Below, piece by piece: positions 1-5,756 of a DNA stretch of 6,807 nucleotides. Position 1 is the stretch's first letter. Every line of letters begins with the position of its first letter. The DNA is from an uncultured Collinsella sp. Lineage in GTDB: Bacteria; Actinomycetota; Coriobacteriia; Coriobacteriales; Coriobacteriaceae. The stretch covers positions 1 to 6,807 of the forward strand of contig URWS01000080.1 in NCBI GenBank assembly GCA_900551605.1, written 5' to 3'. Below the pieces are notes generated by a model. That model was given only the letters and a program-made list of their open reading frames with translations, made no database searches and was not told where the DNA came from. A program made the position numbers and the translations under genes.

Positions 1-464
1 CCCTTGCGGCGTAGTTCTTATTTAAGCCGTCCAAGTTTTGGGGTGCAGTTCACACTACGTGCGGCGGGGGCTTCCTCCGTCCTGCGGGATGTTTTCAGAG
101 CTTTACCCTGTAGGGGCCCTGCCGCTACGTGATGCTCAGGGAATCTGGGGTGGACGGCGGCTTGGCTACGAGCTGGGGCTGTAAATCTGAATGGTTGGGT
201 GCCGTTGTTGAGAGCGCGGGCGTTGCGGATATGGTCACTTTGGATTTGAAATGGCTTGTGTGGTCTGCGACTGTTCAACCGGAAAGTGCGTCCCGGTTTG
301 GGGGCGGATTCTGGGATACGGTTTCCACTTGGAGCCTGTTTGGGAAACTACGGGACGGAATTTTGCTTGATTGTGGGATGCGGTTTCCGCTACGTGCCTC
401 AACCGGAAAGTGCGTCCCGGAATTCGCGTTCTAAATGGGATGGAGTTTCCGTCCAGTAGTAAAT
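1..464. other. Gene-free region with decayed repeats
   Basis: No convincing gene is seen here. Open frames of 67 to 101 codons exist on both strands, but they lack recognisable domains, overlap each other and run across a 62-base repeat. Since 62 is not a multiple of three, each repeat unit would be read in a different frame, which argues against coding. Apart from the clear array at about 275-450, weaker repeat echoes occur: CCGCTACGTG is found at 122-131 and again at 387-396, and a related CTACGTG lies near 54. These may be decayed copies of the same family. The left edge has no visible gene end. As the right edge is a sequencing adapter, this edge may also be a contig break, possibly caused by the repeat; that is inference. 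Confidence 0.6.
275..450. repeat. 62-bp tandem array of an alternating inverted 19-nt motif
   Basis: Three units start at 275, 337 and 399 with an exact spacing of 62 bases: GGAAA sits at 281, 343 and 405, and TTTCC ends at 326, 388 and 450. Each unit carries the same 19-base motif twice, once per strand. Plus copies are at 281-299, 343-361 and 405-423; minus copies are at 308-326, 370-388 and 432-450. The motif is roughly GGAAA, then YRCRTCCC, then two bases and AAT. All six copies start with GGAAA and five of six keep TCCC. Units one and three share their first 22 bases exactly. Neighbouring opposite copies can pair; for example 370-388 pairs with 405-423 as an imperfect 19-bp stem with a 16-base loop. 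The layout resembles REP/BIME elements of other bacteria, but relation to any named family is not shown. Confidence 0.85.
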
Positions 465-494
465 AGGCCTCCGGAGCTGTTGCTCTGGAGGCCT
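465..494. terminator. Bidirectional-type intrinsic terminator downstream of ackA
   Basis: The arms 465-477 and 482-494 form a 13-bp stem with the tetraloop TGTT. Read on the plus strand, all 13 pairs form (one is a G-U wobble) and TTTCTCT follows. Read on the minus strand, the same position becomes an A-C mismatch and the tail is ATTTACT. It lies 24 bases past the stop of the acetate kinase gene, so it probably ends that transcript, although the structure is slightly better for a rightward transcript. Confidence 0.7.
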
Positions 495-518
495 TTCTCT
501 CAATTGCAAACGAATTCG

Positions 519-1697
519 TTAGTTATTACCAGTCAGACGCTCGACGTCGTGGGCGATCATGTATTCCTCGTCGGTGGGGATGACCATGACCGTGACGGCG
601 GAACCGGCGGCACTGATGACCTGCGGGCCGTTGCCCACGGCCTCACGGTTCTTGTTGTTGTCGATGCGCACGCCCAGCCACTCAAAGCAGTCACAGAAGG
701 CCTTGCGGATCGACCAGTCGTTCTCGCCGATGCCGGCGGTAAAGGTGATGGTATCCACGCCCGCCATAGAAGCGATCATAGAGCCGGCCTGCTGCATGGC
801 CTTGTAGGCGAACATATCGAAGGCGAGCAGGCAGCGCTCGTCGCCCTCGGAGGCGCGTGTACGGATGTCGCGGGCGTCGTTGGAGATGCCCGAGATGGCA
901 AGCAGACCAGACTGCTTGTTCATCATGTCATCGACTTCCTGATAGCTGTAGCCGCCCTCGCGCTGGAGGTAGCACACGGTGGCCGGGTCAATGGAACCAC
1001 AGCGGGTGCCCATCATCAGGCCGTCGAGCGGCGTGAGGCCCATCGTGGTGTCGCGGCACACGCCGTCCTCGATGGCGGCGAGCGAAGCGCCGTTGCCCAG
1101 ATGGCACGAAAGCAGACGGTGGCAGCGCGAGCCCAGGATCTCCTTGGCCATCATCCACTCGTAACGATGACTCGTTCCGTGGGCGCCATATTTGCGCACA
1201 TGATACTTGTCGCACACGTCCTTGGGCAGGGCGTAAGTGTAGGCAACCTCGGGCATGGTCATGTGGAACGAGGTGTCGAAGACCGCCACGTTGGGCAGCT
1301 CCGGATACTTCTCACGGCAATACTCAATCGCCGCGGCCTCGCCGTAGTTGTGCAGCGGAGCAAGCGGTGCCACCTCAAGAATCTTGGCCATAACCTCGTC
1401 GTCGACAACTGCGGAATCATCGAAGTGCCAGCCGCCCTGAACGATACGATGACCAATGCCATCAATCGTAAAGTCGGTCTTCTCGAGCTCCTCGAGCACA
1501 CGAGCGATAGCAGAGCGATGATCGGGGAAAGGGACCTCCTCGGTCTGCTTGGCGCCACCGTTCTCGGAGTGGCCAAAGATGCCCATGTCCGAACCGATAC
1601 GTTCGCAGTTGCCCTTGGCGAAAACCTCGCGGGTATCGGTATCCAAAAGCTGATATTTAAGGCTTGAGCTGCCGGCGTTGACAACAAGTACGTTCAT
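519..1697 (-). CDS. ackA: Acetate kinase (downstream copy)
   Basis: Acetate kinase is a cytoplasmic enzyme of the ASKHA fold that interconverts acetate plus ATP and acetyl phosphate plus ADP. In fermenters it usually makes ATP and acetate. The 392 residues match the usual family length (about 400). Visible motifs: NAGSSSLKY at 7-15 (nucleotide and magnesium site), GHRIVQGG at 82-89 (Arg84 equals Arg91 of the Methanosarcina enzyme), PLAPLHN with His116, DTSFH with Asp141, YGAHGTSH with His173 and His177, CHLGNGAS at 198-205 (Asn202), MGTRCG with Arg232, FTAGIGEN at 319-326, and PTDEE near the C terminus. All key residues are present. The start is supported by AAGGAG four bases upstream of ATG. 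The gene follows its paralogue after 163 bases, past a probable terminator, so it likely has its own promoter. No pta gene is in view. Confidence 0.96.
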   Translation of the reverse strand: MNVLVVNAGSSSLKYQLLDTDTREVFAKGNCERIGSDMGIFGHSENGGAKQTEEVPFPDHRSAIARVLEELEKTDFTIDGIGHRIVQGGWHFDDSAVVDDEVMAKILEVAPLAPLHNYGEAAAIEYCREKYPELPNVAVFDTSFHMTMPEVAYTYALPKDVCDKYHVRKYGAHGTSHRYEWMMAKEILGSRCHRLLSCHLGNGASLAAIEDGVCRDTTMGLTPLDGLMMGTRCGSIDPATVCYLQREGGYSYQEVDDMMNKQSGLLAISGISNDARDIRTRASEGDERCLLAFDMFAYKAMQQAGSMIASMAGVDTITFTAGIGENDWSIRKAFCDCFEWLGVRIDNNKNREAVGNGPQVISAAGSAVTVMVIPTDEEYMIAHDVERLTGNN

Positions 1698-1760
1698 GAG
1701 ACTCCTTTGCAGTGCAATACGGTCGACGCAGACCCCTTAAGGCGGCCGCATTTTAATAAG

Positions 1761-1790
1761 AAGTTATCATATCTTGATAAATAGCTATCA
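1761..1790 (-). promoter_or_regulatory. Probable ackA promoter with 17-bp palindrome
   Basis: An AT-rich island sits between the two acetate kinase genes. It holds the inverted repeat TTATCA, five bases, TGATAA at 1764-1780, and on the minus strand a TATGAT box (1766-1771), five of six matches to a -10 element, inside it. A further half-site (TATCA) is at 1786-1790. A transcript starting near 1760 would have a leader of about 60 bases. No good -35 box is seen. A repressor or activator site overlapping the -10 is a reasonable inference; I cannot name the regulator. Confidence 0.4.
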
Positions 1791-1812
1791 GCATATCGCC
1801 CAACGAGCGCAA

Positions 1813-1856
1813 AAGAGGGGCCGAACGGCGCTCGGTCGTCCAGCCCCTCCCCTCTT
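1813..1856 (-). terminator. Probable intrinsic terminator after upstream ackA
   Basis: Starting four bases past the stop codon, a GC-rich dyad can fold in two registers: GAGGGGC (1843-1849) with GCCCCTC (1815-1821), or AAGAGGGG (1849-1856) with CCCCTCTT (1813-1820). An inner CCGA/TCGG hairpin lies at 1821-1835. On the minus strand the first register is followed by TTTTGCGC. This should separate the transcripts of the two acetate kinase genes, at least in part. Confidence 0.6.
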
Positions 1857-1860
1857 GCAA

Positions 1861-3039
1861 TTACTTGCCGTTGACGATGCGCTCGACGTCGGAAGCGATC
1901 ATGAACTCCTCGTCCGTGGGGATGACGAAGATCTTGACCTTGGAATCCTTGGCGGACAGGCACCAAGCGCCGTCGCCGCGCAGGGCGTTGCGGGCATGGT
2001 CCATCTTGACGCCCATAAAGGCCAGACGGTCGGCCACGCCAGCGCGGACAGCCGGAGCGTGCTCGCCGATGCCGGCGGTAAAGACCAGGGTGTCCATGCC
2101 GCACATGGAAGTAGCCATCTCGGCAGCCTTGGCGGCAATCTTGTAGACAAACATGTCGAAAGCGAGCTGAGCCTCGGGGTCACCAGCGGCGGCGAGCTCC
2201 TCGACGTTGCGGCAGTCATTGGTCTTGCCACCGGTCACAGCCAAAAGGCCGGACTTCTTGTTCATCATCTCATCGACCTCGTCAAAGGTGTAGCCGCCCT
2301 CGCGCTGCAGGTAACACACGGTAGCCGGGTCGATGGAGCCGCAGCGGGTGCCCATCATGACGCCGTCGAGCGGGGTGAGGCCCATGGTGGTGTCCATGCA
2401 CTTGCCGTCCTCGATAGCGCACAGGGAAGCGCCGGAACCGATGTGGCACACGACGACCTTGCGGGCCTCGCCGTTGGTCATCTCGGCGACCTTCTTGGAG
2501 ATGTAACGGTAGCTGGTGCCGTGGGCGCCGTACTTACGGATGTGCAGCTTGTCGCAGACGTCCTTGGGCAGGGCGTAAGTCTTGGCGACCTCGGGCATGT
2601 TGAAGTGGAAAGCGGTGTCGTAGACCGTGACGTTGGGCAGGTCGGGATACTGCTCCAGGCAGTACTCGATAACGTTGGCCTCGGGGTTGTTGTGCAGCGG
2701 GGCGAGCGGAGCGACCTCGCGGATCTTGGCGAGAACGTCCTCGTCGACGAGGGAGGAGTCGCCAAAGTACCAACCGCCCTGAACGATACGGTGGCCGATG
2801 CCCTCGATCTTGACGCCGTTGGCCTCGAGGTCCTTCAGGACGACCTCGATGGCGACCTTGTGGTCGGGGAACTCGATGTTCTCGGTCACCTTCTTGGAAC
2901 CGTTGGCAGCGTGGGTGAAGGTACCGCCGGTAAAGCAGACGCGCTCGCAGGAGCCCTTTGCGGACACCTTGTGGGACTTGGTATCGATGACCTGATACTT
3001 AAGGGTCGAAGATCCTGCGTTGACGACCAGAACGTTCAT
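1861..3039 (-). CDS. ackA: Acetate kinase paralogue (upstream copy), with altered conserved residues
   Basis: This is a second full-length acetate kinase of 392 residues, about 60 % identical to its neighbour by hand alignment, with one single-residue gap on each side. It keeps NAGSSTLKY at 7-15, Arg84 in GHRIVQGG, His116, Asp141 in DTAFH, His173, Arg232 in MGTRCG, Asp275 and Arg277, and PTDEE near the C terminus. It departs at three family positions: Tyr177 replaces the His of YGAHGTSH (His184 in Methanosarcina numbering), Ser202 replaces the Asn of HLGNG (Asn211), and His327 replaces the Asn of GIGEN. Codons are mostly G/C-ending, with AAG lysines in the stretches read, so the gene is under selection rather than decaying. 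GGGAG four bases before ATG sets the start. It may be an ordinary acetate kinase, one with shifted kinetics, or one for another short acyl group. Confidence 0.93.
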   Translation of the reverse strand: MNVLVVNAGSSTLKYQVIDTKSHKVSAKGSCERVCFTGGTFTHAANGSKKVTENIEFPDHKVAIEVVLKDLEANGVKIEGIGHRIVQGGWYFGDSSLVDEDVLAKIREVAPLAPLHNNPEANVIEYCLEQYPDLPNVTVYDTAFHFNMPEVAKTYALPKDVCDKLHIRKYGAHGTSYRYISKKVAEMTNGEARKVVVCHIGSGASLCAIEDGKCMDTTMGLTPLDGVMMGTRCGSIDPATVCYLQREGGYTFDEVDEMMNKKSGLLAVTGGKTNDCRNVEELAAAGDPEAQLAFDMFVYKIAAKAAEMATSMCGMDTLVFTAGIGEHAPAVRAGVADRLAFMGVKMDHARNALRGDGAWCLSAKDSKVKIFVIPTDEEFMIASDVERIVNGK

Positions 3040-3092
3040 GTGTCTCCCTACTAACAGGCGGTGTGGCGCCGCCAGGTTACATACGCTTCAAT

Positions 3093-3126
3093 AATAAACC
3101 CAAACGCCCTCGCGCTCGGGTTTATT
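3093..3126 (-). terminator. Strong hairpin terminator after the MFS gene
   Basis: AATAAACCC (3093-3101 on the plus strand) and GGGTTTATT (3118-3126) are perfect arms. Read as minus-strand RNA, the stem continues through two G-U wobbles and an A-U pair to 15 unbroken pairs closed by the loop GAGG. On the plus strand those wobbles become C-A mismatches, so the minus transcript is the one this fits. The 3' side ends in UUUAUUAUUG. It lies 33 bases past the MFS stop and 53 bases before the acetate kinase start. Confidence 0.7.
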
Positions 3127-3159
3127 GCGTTGATATATAAGTTATCGCTGTCCAAATAC

Positions 3160-4320
3160 TCACGGCCTTTGACTTGTAAGACGAAATAGCGCGGGGATAT
3201 ACACCAAGGAAGAAATCCCGAGTGCAACAAGCAATACGACTCGAATGCCTGCAACGCTACTCAACACAGCGTTGAGCAGATAGAAAAGAACGGCACCCAC
3301 CGCCACCATCTGGCTTTGAACCGAAATCAGTGAACAACGCATCGAAGAATCGGCAGCATTTTGGAAAACTGAGTATTTGATTGGGGCAAACAACGAGTAC
3401 GCAACCGTCTGCAGCACATAGAACACGGGCAGCAAATTAGCCGGAGTAAGGGGAATCAAAAACAAAGCTGTCAATACTAAGCGAATGATGCCGCAAATAC
3501 GCGCAAAACGGCCCTTGTCGACACGAGTAATCGCACTGGGCACAATAAACCCTATGGAGGCCGAGGCAAGGAGCTGGACCGCAATGGTCACGCCCGAAGC
3601 GACGGCGTTCATTCCGCGGCCTGCAAGCAACAGTGAGAAAAAGTCTTCCAGGGCGACGAAGGCAAATGCCTGAGAACAGTCCATGATGAACGCTGACCGA
3701 AGAATGCCATTACCCGCAATAGCAGCACAGATCATCTTCGGGCTAATTCCATGCTCAGGTGTCACCGCGGTGCCCCCTCTTCTCACCTCAGGAATACAGA
3801 CAACGACAACCAATGTCAGCACCATTGCGATGATATCGACCGAAAGCCCAATGAGATACGCGCCAGCGGACGAAATGAAACCGCCCACACAAGCGGAGAG
3901 GGCATAAGACGCATAGAAGACGAATCGCTCAACGATATTAAGTCTCACGAGTTGGTCCCGAGAGATGCTATCGATGTAAATCGCTTCGATGGATCCGCTC
4001 ACACATGCAACGGCAAAACCCTTGAGAGCGAACGCACCGATTAAAAGCAGAGGAGATCGGACGAGAAGCAGGGCGGCGTAGTATCCAAGCATTCCCACGA
4101 CGCCAACGAGACCGCTCACCTTTCGCCCAAACCTGTCAGCAATATAGCCAGTGGGAACTTCAAGGATGAACTTGCTCACTTGATATGCAATCATCATGCT
4201 AGAAATCGCCACCATCGAGAATCCGACGAATTCAAGGTAAACCGTCAGAAAATACAAAATGGTGCTGAAGTTCGACAGAAAAACGAACGTCATATAAAGC
4301 AAAACCGTACGGTTTTTCAT
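3160..4320 (-). CDS. MFS transporter, substrate unknown
   Basis: This is a major facilitator superfamily membrane protein of 386 residues, the usual length for a 12-helix carrier. Hydrophobic segments run from about residue 6 to 29, then 35 to 55, followed by the classic cytoplasmic signature between helices 2 and 3, GYIADRFGRK at 58-67. Further segments lie near 70-108, 135-177, 206-252, 263-305 and 325-373. A charged loop near 178-200 splits the two halves. An upstream TTG (4344) would add eight residues, but the ribosome site GGAGGG lies inside that extension and six bases before the ATG at 4320, so ATG is chosen. The gene follows a LysR regulator on the same strand after 119 bases, which suggests it is the regulator's target. 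GC is about 50 % in a counted stretch, lower than the kinase genes, hinting at separate ancestry. Efflux of a small molecule is the likeliest role, but the substrate cannot be read. Confidence 0.9.
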   Translation of the reverse strand: MKNRTVLLYMTFVFLSNFSTILYFLTVYLEFVGFSMVAISSMMIAYQVSKFILEVPTGYIADRFGRKVSGLVGVVGMLGYYAALLLVRSPLLLIGAFALKGFAVACVSGSIEAIYIDSISRDQLVRLNIVERFVFYASYALSACVGGFISSAGAYLIGLSVDIIAMVLTLVVVVCIPEVRRGGTAVTPEHGISPKMICAAIAGNGILRSAFIMDCSQAFAFVALEDFFSLLLAGRGMNAVASGVTIAVQLLASASIGFIVPSAITRVDKGRFARICGIIRLVLTALFLIPLTPANLLPVFYVLQTVAYSLFAPIKYSVFQNAADSSMRCSLISVQSQMVAVGAVLFYLLNAVLSSVAGIRVVLLVALGISSLVYIPALFRLTSQRP

Positions 4321-4326
4321 GCTCCG

Positions 4327-4332
4327 CCCTCC
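4327..4332 (-). promoter_or_regulatory. Ribosome binding site deciding the MFS start
   Basis: On the minus strand GGAGGG lies six bases before the ATG at 4318-4320. The alternative TTG start at 4342-4344 lies upstream of this site, so the site would be inside the coding region. The ATG is therefore the better start. Confidence 0.8.
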
Positions 4333-4402
4333 AAGAGTCAACAATCTGAATCGGAATCTTGGAAAAGCATGAGGGCAAAGCCGTCAGTCATGTGTTACAA
4401 GG

Positions 4403-4421
4403 CGTCAACATTCACTTGACG
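4403..4421. promoter_or_regulatory. Candidate operator between lysR and MFS genes
   Basis: CGTCAA, seven bases, then TTGACG form a perfect 6-bp inverted repeat in the 119-base gap upstream of the MFS gene. LysR-family proteins bind short interrupted dyads, usually T-N11-A; here the outer T and A of the TCAA/TTGA core are 13 bases apart, so the fit is loose. TTGACG read on the minus strand also resembles a -35 box, but no good -10 follows at the right distance. Confidence 0.35.
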
Positions 4422-4425
4422 ACAC

Positions 4426-4441
4426 GAGGCCAAATGGCCTC
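4426..4441 (-). repeat. Short hairpin overlapping the lysR stop codon
   Basis: GAGGCC, loop AAAT, GGCCTC form a perfect 6-bp hairpin whose end overlaps the regulator's TGA stop (4440-4442). No T-run follows on the minus strand, so it is unlikely to be an efficient intrinsic terminator. It may slow or partly stop transcription between the regulator and transporter genes, or protect a 3' end. Confidence 0.4.
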
Positions 4442-5330
4442 ACGAAGCAAGATGACGCAATAGGTGAAGAAATACCGTCTGGTGTCGATCGGTCCAGGCA
4501 TTTTGTCGATAGCAAAAGTAGATGGGCAAGGCTACGTCATGCGAGCCTTCAATAGAGCACTCGCTCACTTCCAATCCATCTGATGCGAGAGAAGAGCCAG
4601 AAAAACTCAATATCAATCCCCCGGCTTGAAGAAACTCAGCCTGCGCCCTGCTTCCGTATTCGACATCGCGAAAGCGGAAATTAACCAGCTGAGCTTCGGG
4701 ACATTGATTGATTGCATTGAGACAGGGTGACAAATTAATGGGAACAGCGAGCCTGCCGCTCAGCAACTCACGAACGGTCATAGCACCCACAGATTGATGA
4801 CCCGCTGGGCATGAAAGAACCTTGAGCTCCTTTTCACCCAAGTATTTCGAAGAAAGGACACCGTCCCTTGGTTCCTCAAATGAGATGGCCGCATCCGAAA
4901 TGCCAAGCACAAGCGATTCAAAGCATGTTGCCGTTGGCTGATGCCACACATCAAGATGAATCTGAGGGTGCGAGCGTTCAAACGAGTCATACCAGTTTTC
5001 GGCAAAAAGGCGCCCCCGCCCATGAAGGCAGGGGGCGTAAAGACGAAAGTGGCCGTCGGGCGAGACGCCGTCGTCCCTCGATTGAGCGTACTTTTTGAGA
5101 TCGTCGACTTGTGCCAGGATCACGCGTGCACGACGCGCAAATTCTCTGCCCGCCGGAGACAAAACAGCCTCCCCCGCCGATCGGTTGAGCAAAACGATCT
5201 GATACTCAGATTCCAACTTTTTGATTGCCGACGAAACGGCCTGCGGACTCACATGAACAGCGCGAGCTGCTTTGCGCACGCCGCCATAGTTCGCTACCGC
5301 TTGAAGGTATTCGAGTTGAGAAAGCTGCAT
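4440..5330 (-). CDS. LysR-family transcriptional regulator
   Basis: The protein has 296 residues, the normal LysR length. Residues 1-60 form the winged helix-turn-helix: LEYLQAVANYGGVRKAARAV is followed by SPQAVSSAIKKLE and then an LLNR wing, as in LysR proteins. A linker helix runs from about 60 to 85, and the effector-binding domain spans about 90-296. That domain keeps the family pattern of secondary structure but has no feature that names the ligand; it holds seven or so cysteines (among them 101, 126, 174, 203, 210), which is many, though a redox role is not shown. The start has only a weak ribosome site (GGTG, six bases upstream). The gene begins 41 bases after the HIT gene stop with no terminator between, and is followed by the MFS gene on the same strand. 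LysR genes more often face away from their targets, so this order is less usual. Confidence 0.93.
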   Translation of the reverse strand: MQLSQLEYLQAVANYGGVRKAARAVHVSPQAVSSAIKKLESEYQIVLLNRSAGEAVLSPAGREFARRARVILAQVDDLKKYAQSRDDGVSPDGHFRLYAPCLHGRGRLFAENWYDSFERSHPQIHLDVWHQPTATCFESLVLGISDAAISFEEPRDGVLSSKYLGEKELKVLSCPAGHQSVGAMTVRELLSGRLAVPINLSPCLNAINQCPEAQLVNFRFRDVEYGSRAQAEFLQAGGLILSFSGSSLASDGLEVSECSIEGSHDVALPIYFCYRQNAWTDRHQTVFLHLLRHLAS

Positions 5331-5371
5331 AGATTACACCAAAGGCAGCCAAGTCGACGGCCTACGCGCCC

Positions 5372-5707
5372 TCAGATGAGGTTCTCGCCCAAGTTCTTGC
5401 CGCCAAGGACGTGCATGTGGAAGTGCATGACGGTCTGACCGGCGTTAACGCCCTTGTTGGAGATGACGCGGAAACCGTCCTCCAAGCCCTTGGCCTTAGC
5501 GACCTCCTGGATGGCGTGAGCCATGGCGCCCATGGTCTCGGCCGGTACGTTGTCGGCGATGTCGCCGTAGTGCTTCTTGGGGATCACGAGCGTGTGGACC
5601 GGCGCCTGGGGATTGAGGTCGTCGAACGCGATGACCTGGTCGTCCTCATAGACAACGGTCGAGGGGATCTCGTGGTTGGCGATTTTACAGAAGATGCAAT
5701 CACACAT
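5372..5707 (-). CDS. HIT-family (HinT-like) nucleotide hydrolase
   Basis: This is a small cytoplasmic histidine-triad protein of 111 residues, the standard size for the HinT branch, which hydrolyses AMP-phosphoramidate-type bonds. The N terminus carries CIFCKI (Cys4 and Cys7), the zinc-type pair common in this branch. APVHTLVIPK near 35-44 is the conserved core strand, and HFHMHV at 95-100 gives the catalytic triad His95, His97 and His99. A GTG at 5725 would add six residues, but AAAGGA seven bases before the ATG at 5707 lies within that extension, so the ATG is chosen. The gene starts 49 bases after xseB on the same strand. That gap contains a TATAAT box, so the gene can likely be transcribed on its own, and its transcript may run on into the lysR gene. 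The physiological substrate is unknown, as for most bacterial members. Confidence 0.95.
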   Translation of the reverse strand: MCDCIFCKIANHEIPSTVVYEDDQVIAFDDLNPQAPVHTLVIPKKHYGDIADNVPAETMGAMAHAIQEVAKAKGLEDGFRVISNKGVNAGQTVMHFHMHVLGGKNLGENLI

Positions 5708-5726
5708 GGCTGGTTCCTTTCTCACA

Positions 5727-5749
5727 GACCAAGGTAATTATATTTGGTC
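5727..5749 (-). promoter_or_regulatory. Probable promoter with dyad upstream of the HIT gene
   Basis: On the minus strand a perfect TATAAT (5737-5742) lies between xseB and the HIT gene, flanked by the inverted repeat GACCAA (5727-5732) and TTGGTC (5744-5749). Transcription would begin near 5729, leaving a leader of about 20 bases with the ribosome site. The -35 region is poor, so an activator or extended contact may be needed. The dyad has no T-run and is not a good terminator for xseB. Confidence 0.5.
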
Positions 5750-5756
5750 AGGATGG

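Noticed and set aside
18..278. An 86-codon minus-strand open frame in the left region
   Set aside because: No domain or clear ribosome site, composition rich in Arg, Ala and Pro as in random GC-rich frames, and it sits in a region with decayed repeats.
275..450. A CRISPR array
   Set aside because: The repeats are not identical, alternate in orientation, and have no unique spacers of even length between constant repeats. No cas gene is present.
129..459. Two overlapping plus-strand open frames of 101 and 67 codons across the repeat array
   Set aside because: The 62-base period shifts the frame at each unit, so the repeats were not kept for coding. No known domain is seen.
435..1667. A 410-codon open frame on the plus strand, opposite the downstream acetate kinase
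   Set aside because: It lies fully antisense to a clear acetate kinase and has no known domain. Long antisense frames are expected opposite GC-rich genes with strong third-position bias.
519..1697. Ala172 in place of the Phe179 of the Methanosarcina enzyme as a sign of a new substrate
   Set aside because: Both copies have it and, as I recall, the Escherichia coli acetate kinase also has YGAHGTSH, so this is a common variant.
1720..1750. SalI, AflII and NotI sites within about 30 bases, as in a cloning polylinker
   Set aside because: The sequence lies in a natural spacer between paralogous genes with a ribosome site and promoter-like island. GC-rich six- and eight-base sites can cluster by chance, and no vector sequence is next to them.
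1774..3054. A 426-codon open frame on the plus strand, opposite the upstream acetate kinase
   Set aside because: Same cause. Its similarity to the other antisense frame merely mirrors the similarity of the two kinases.
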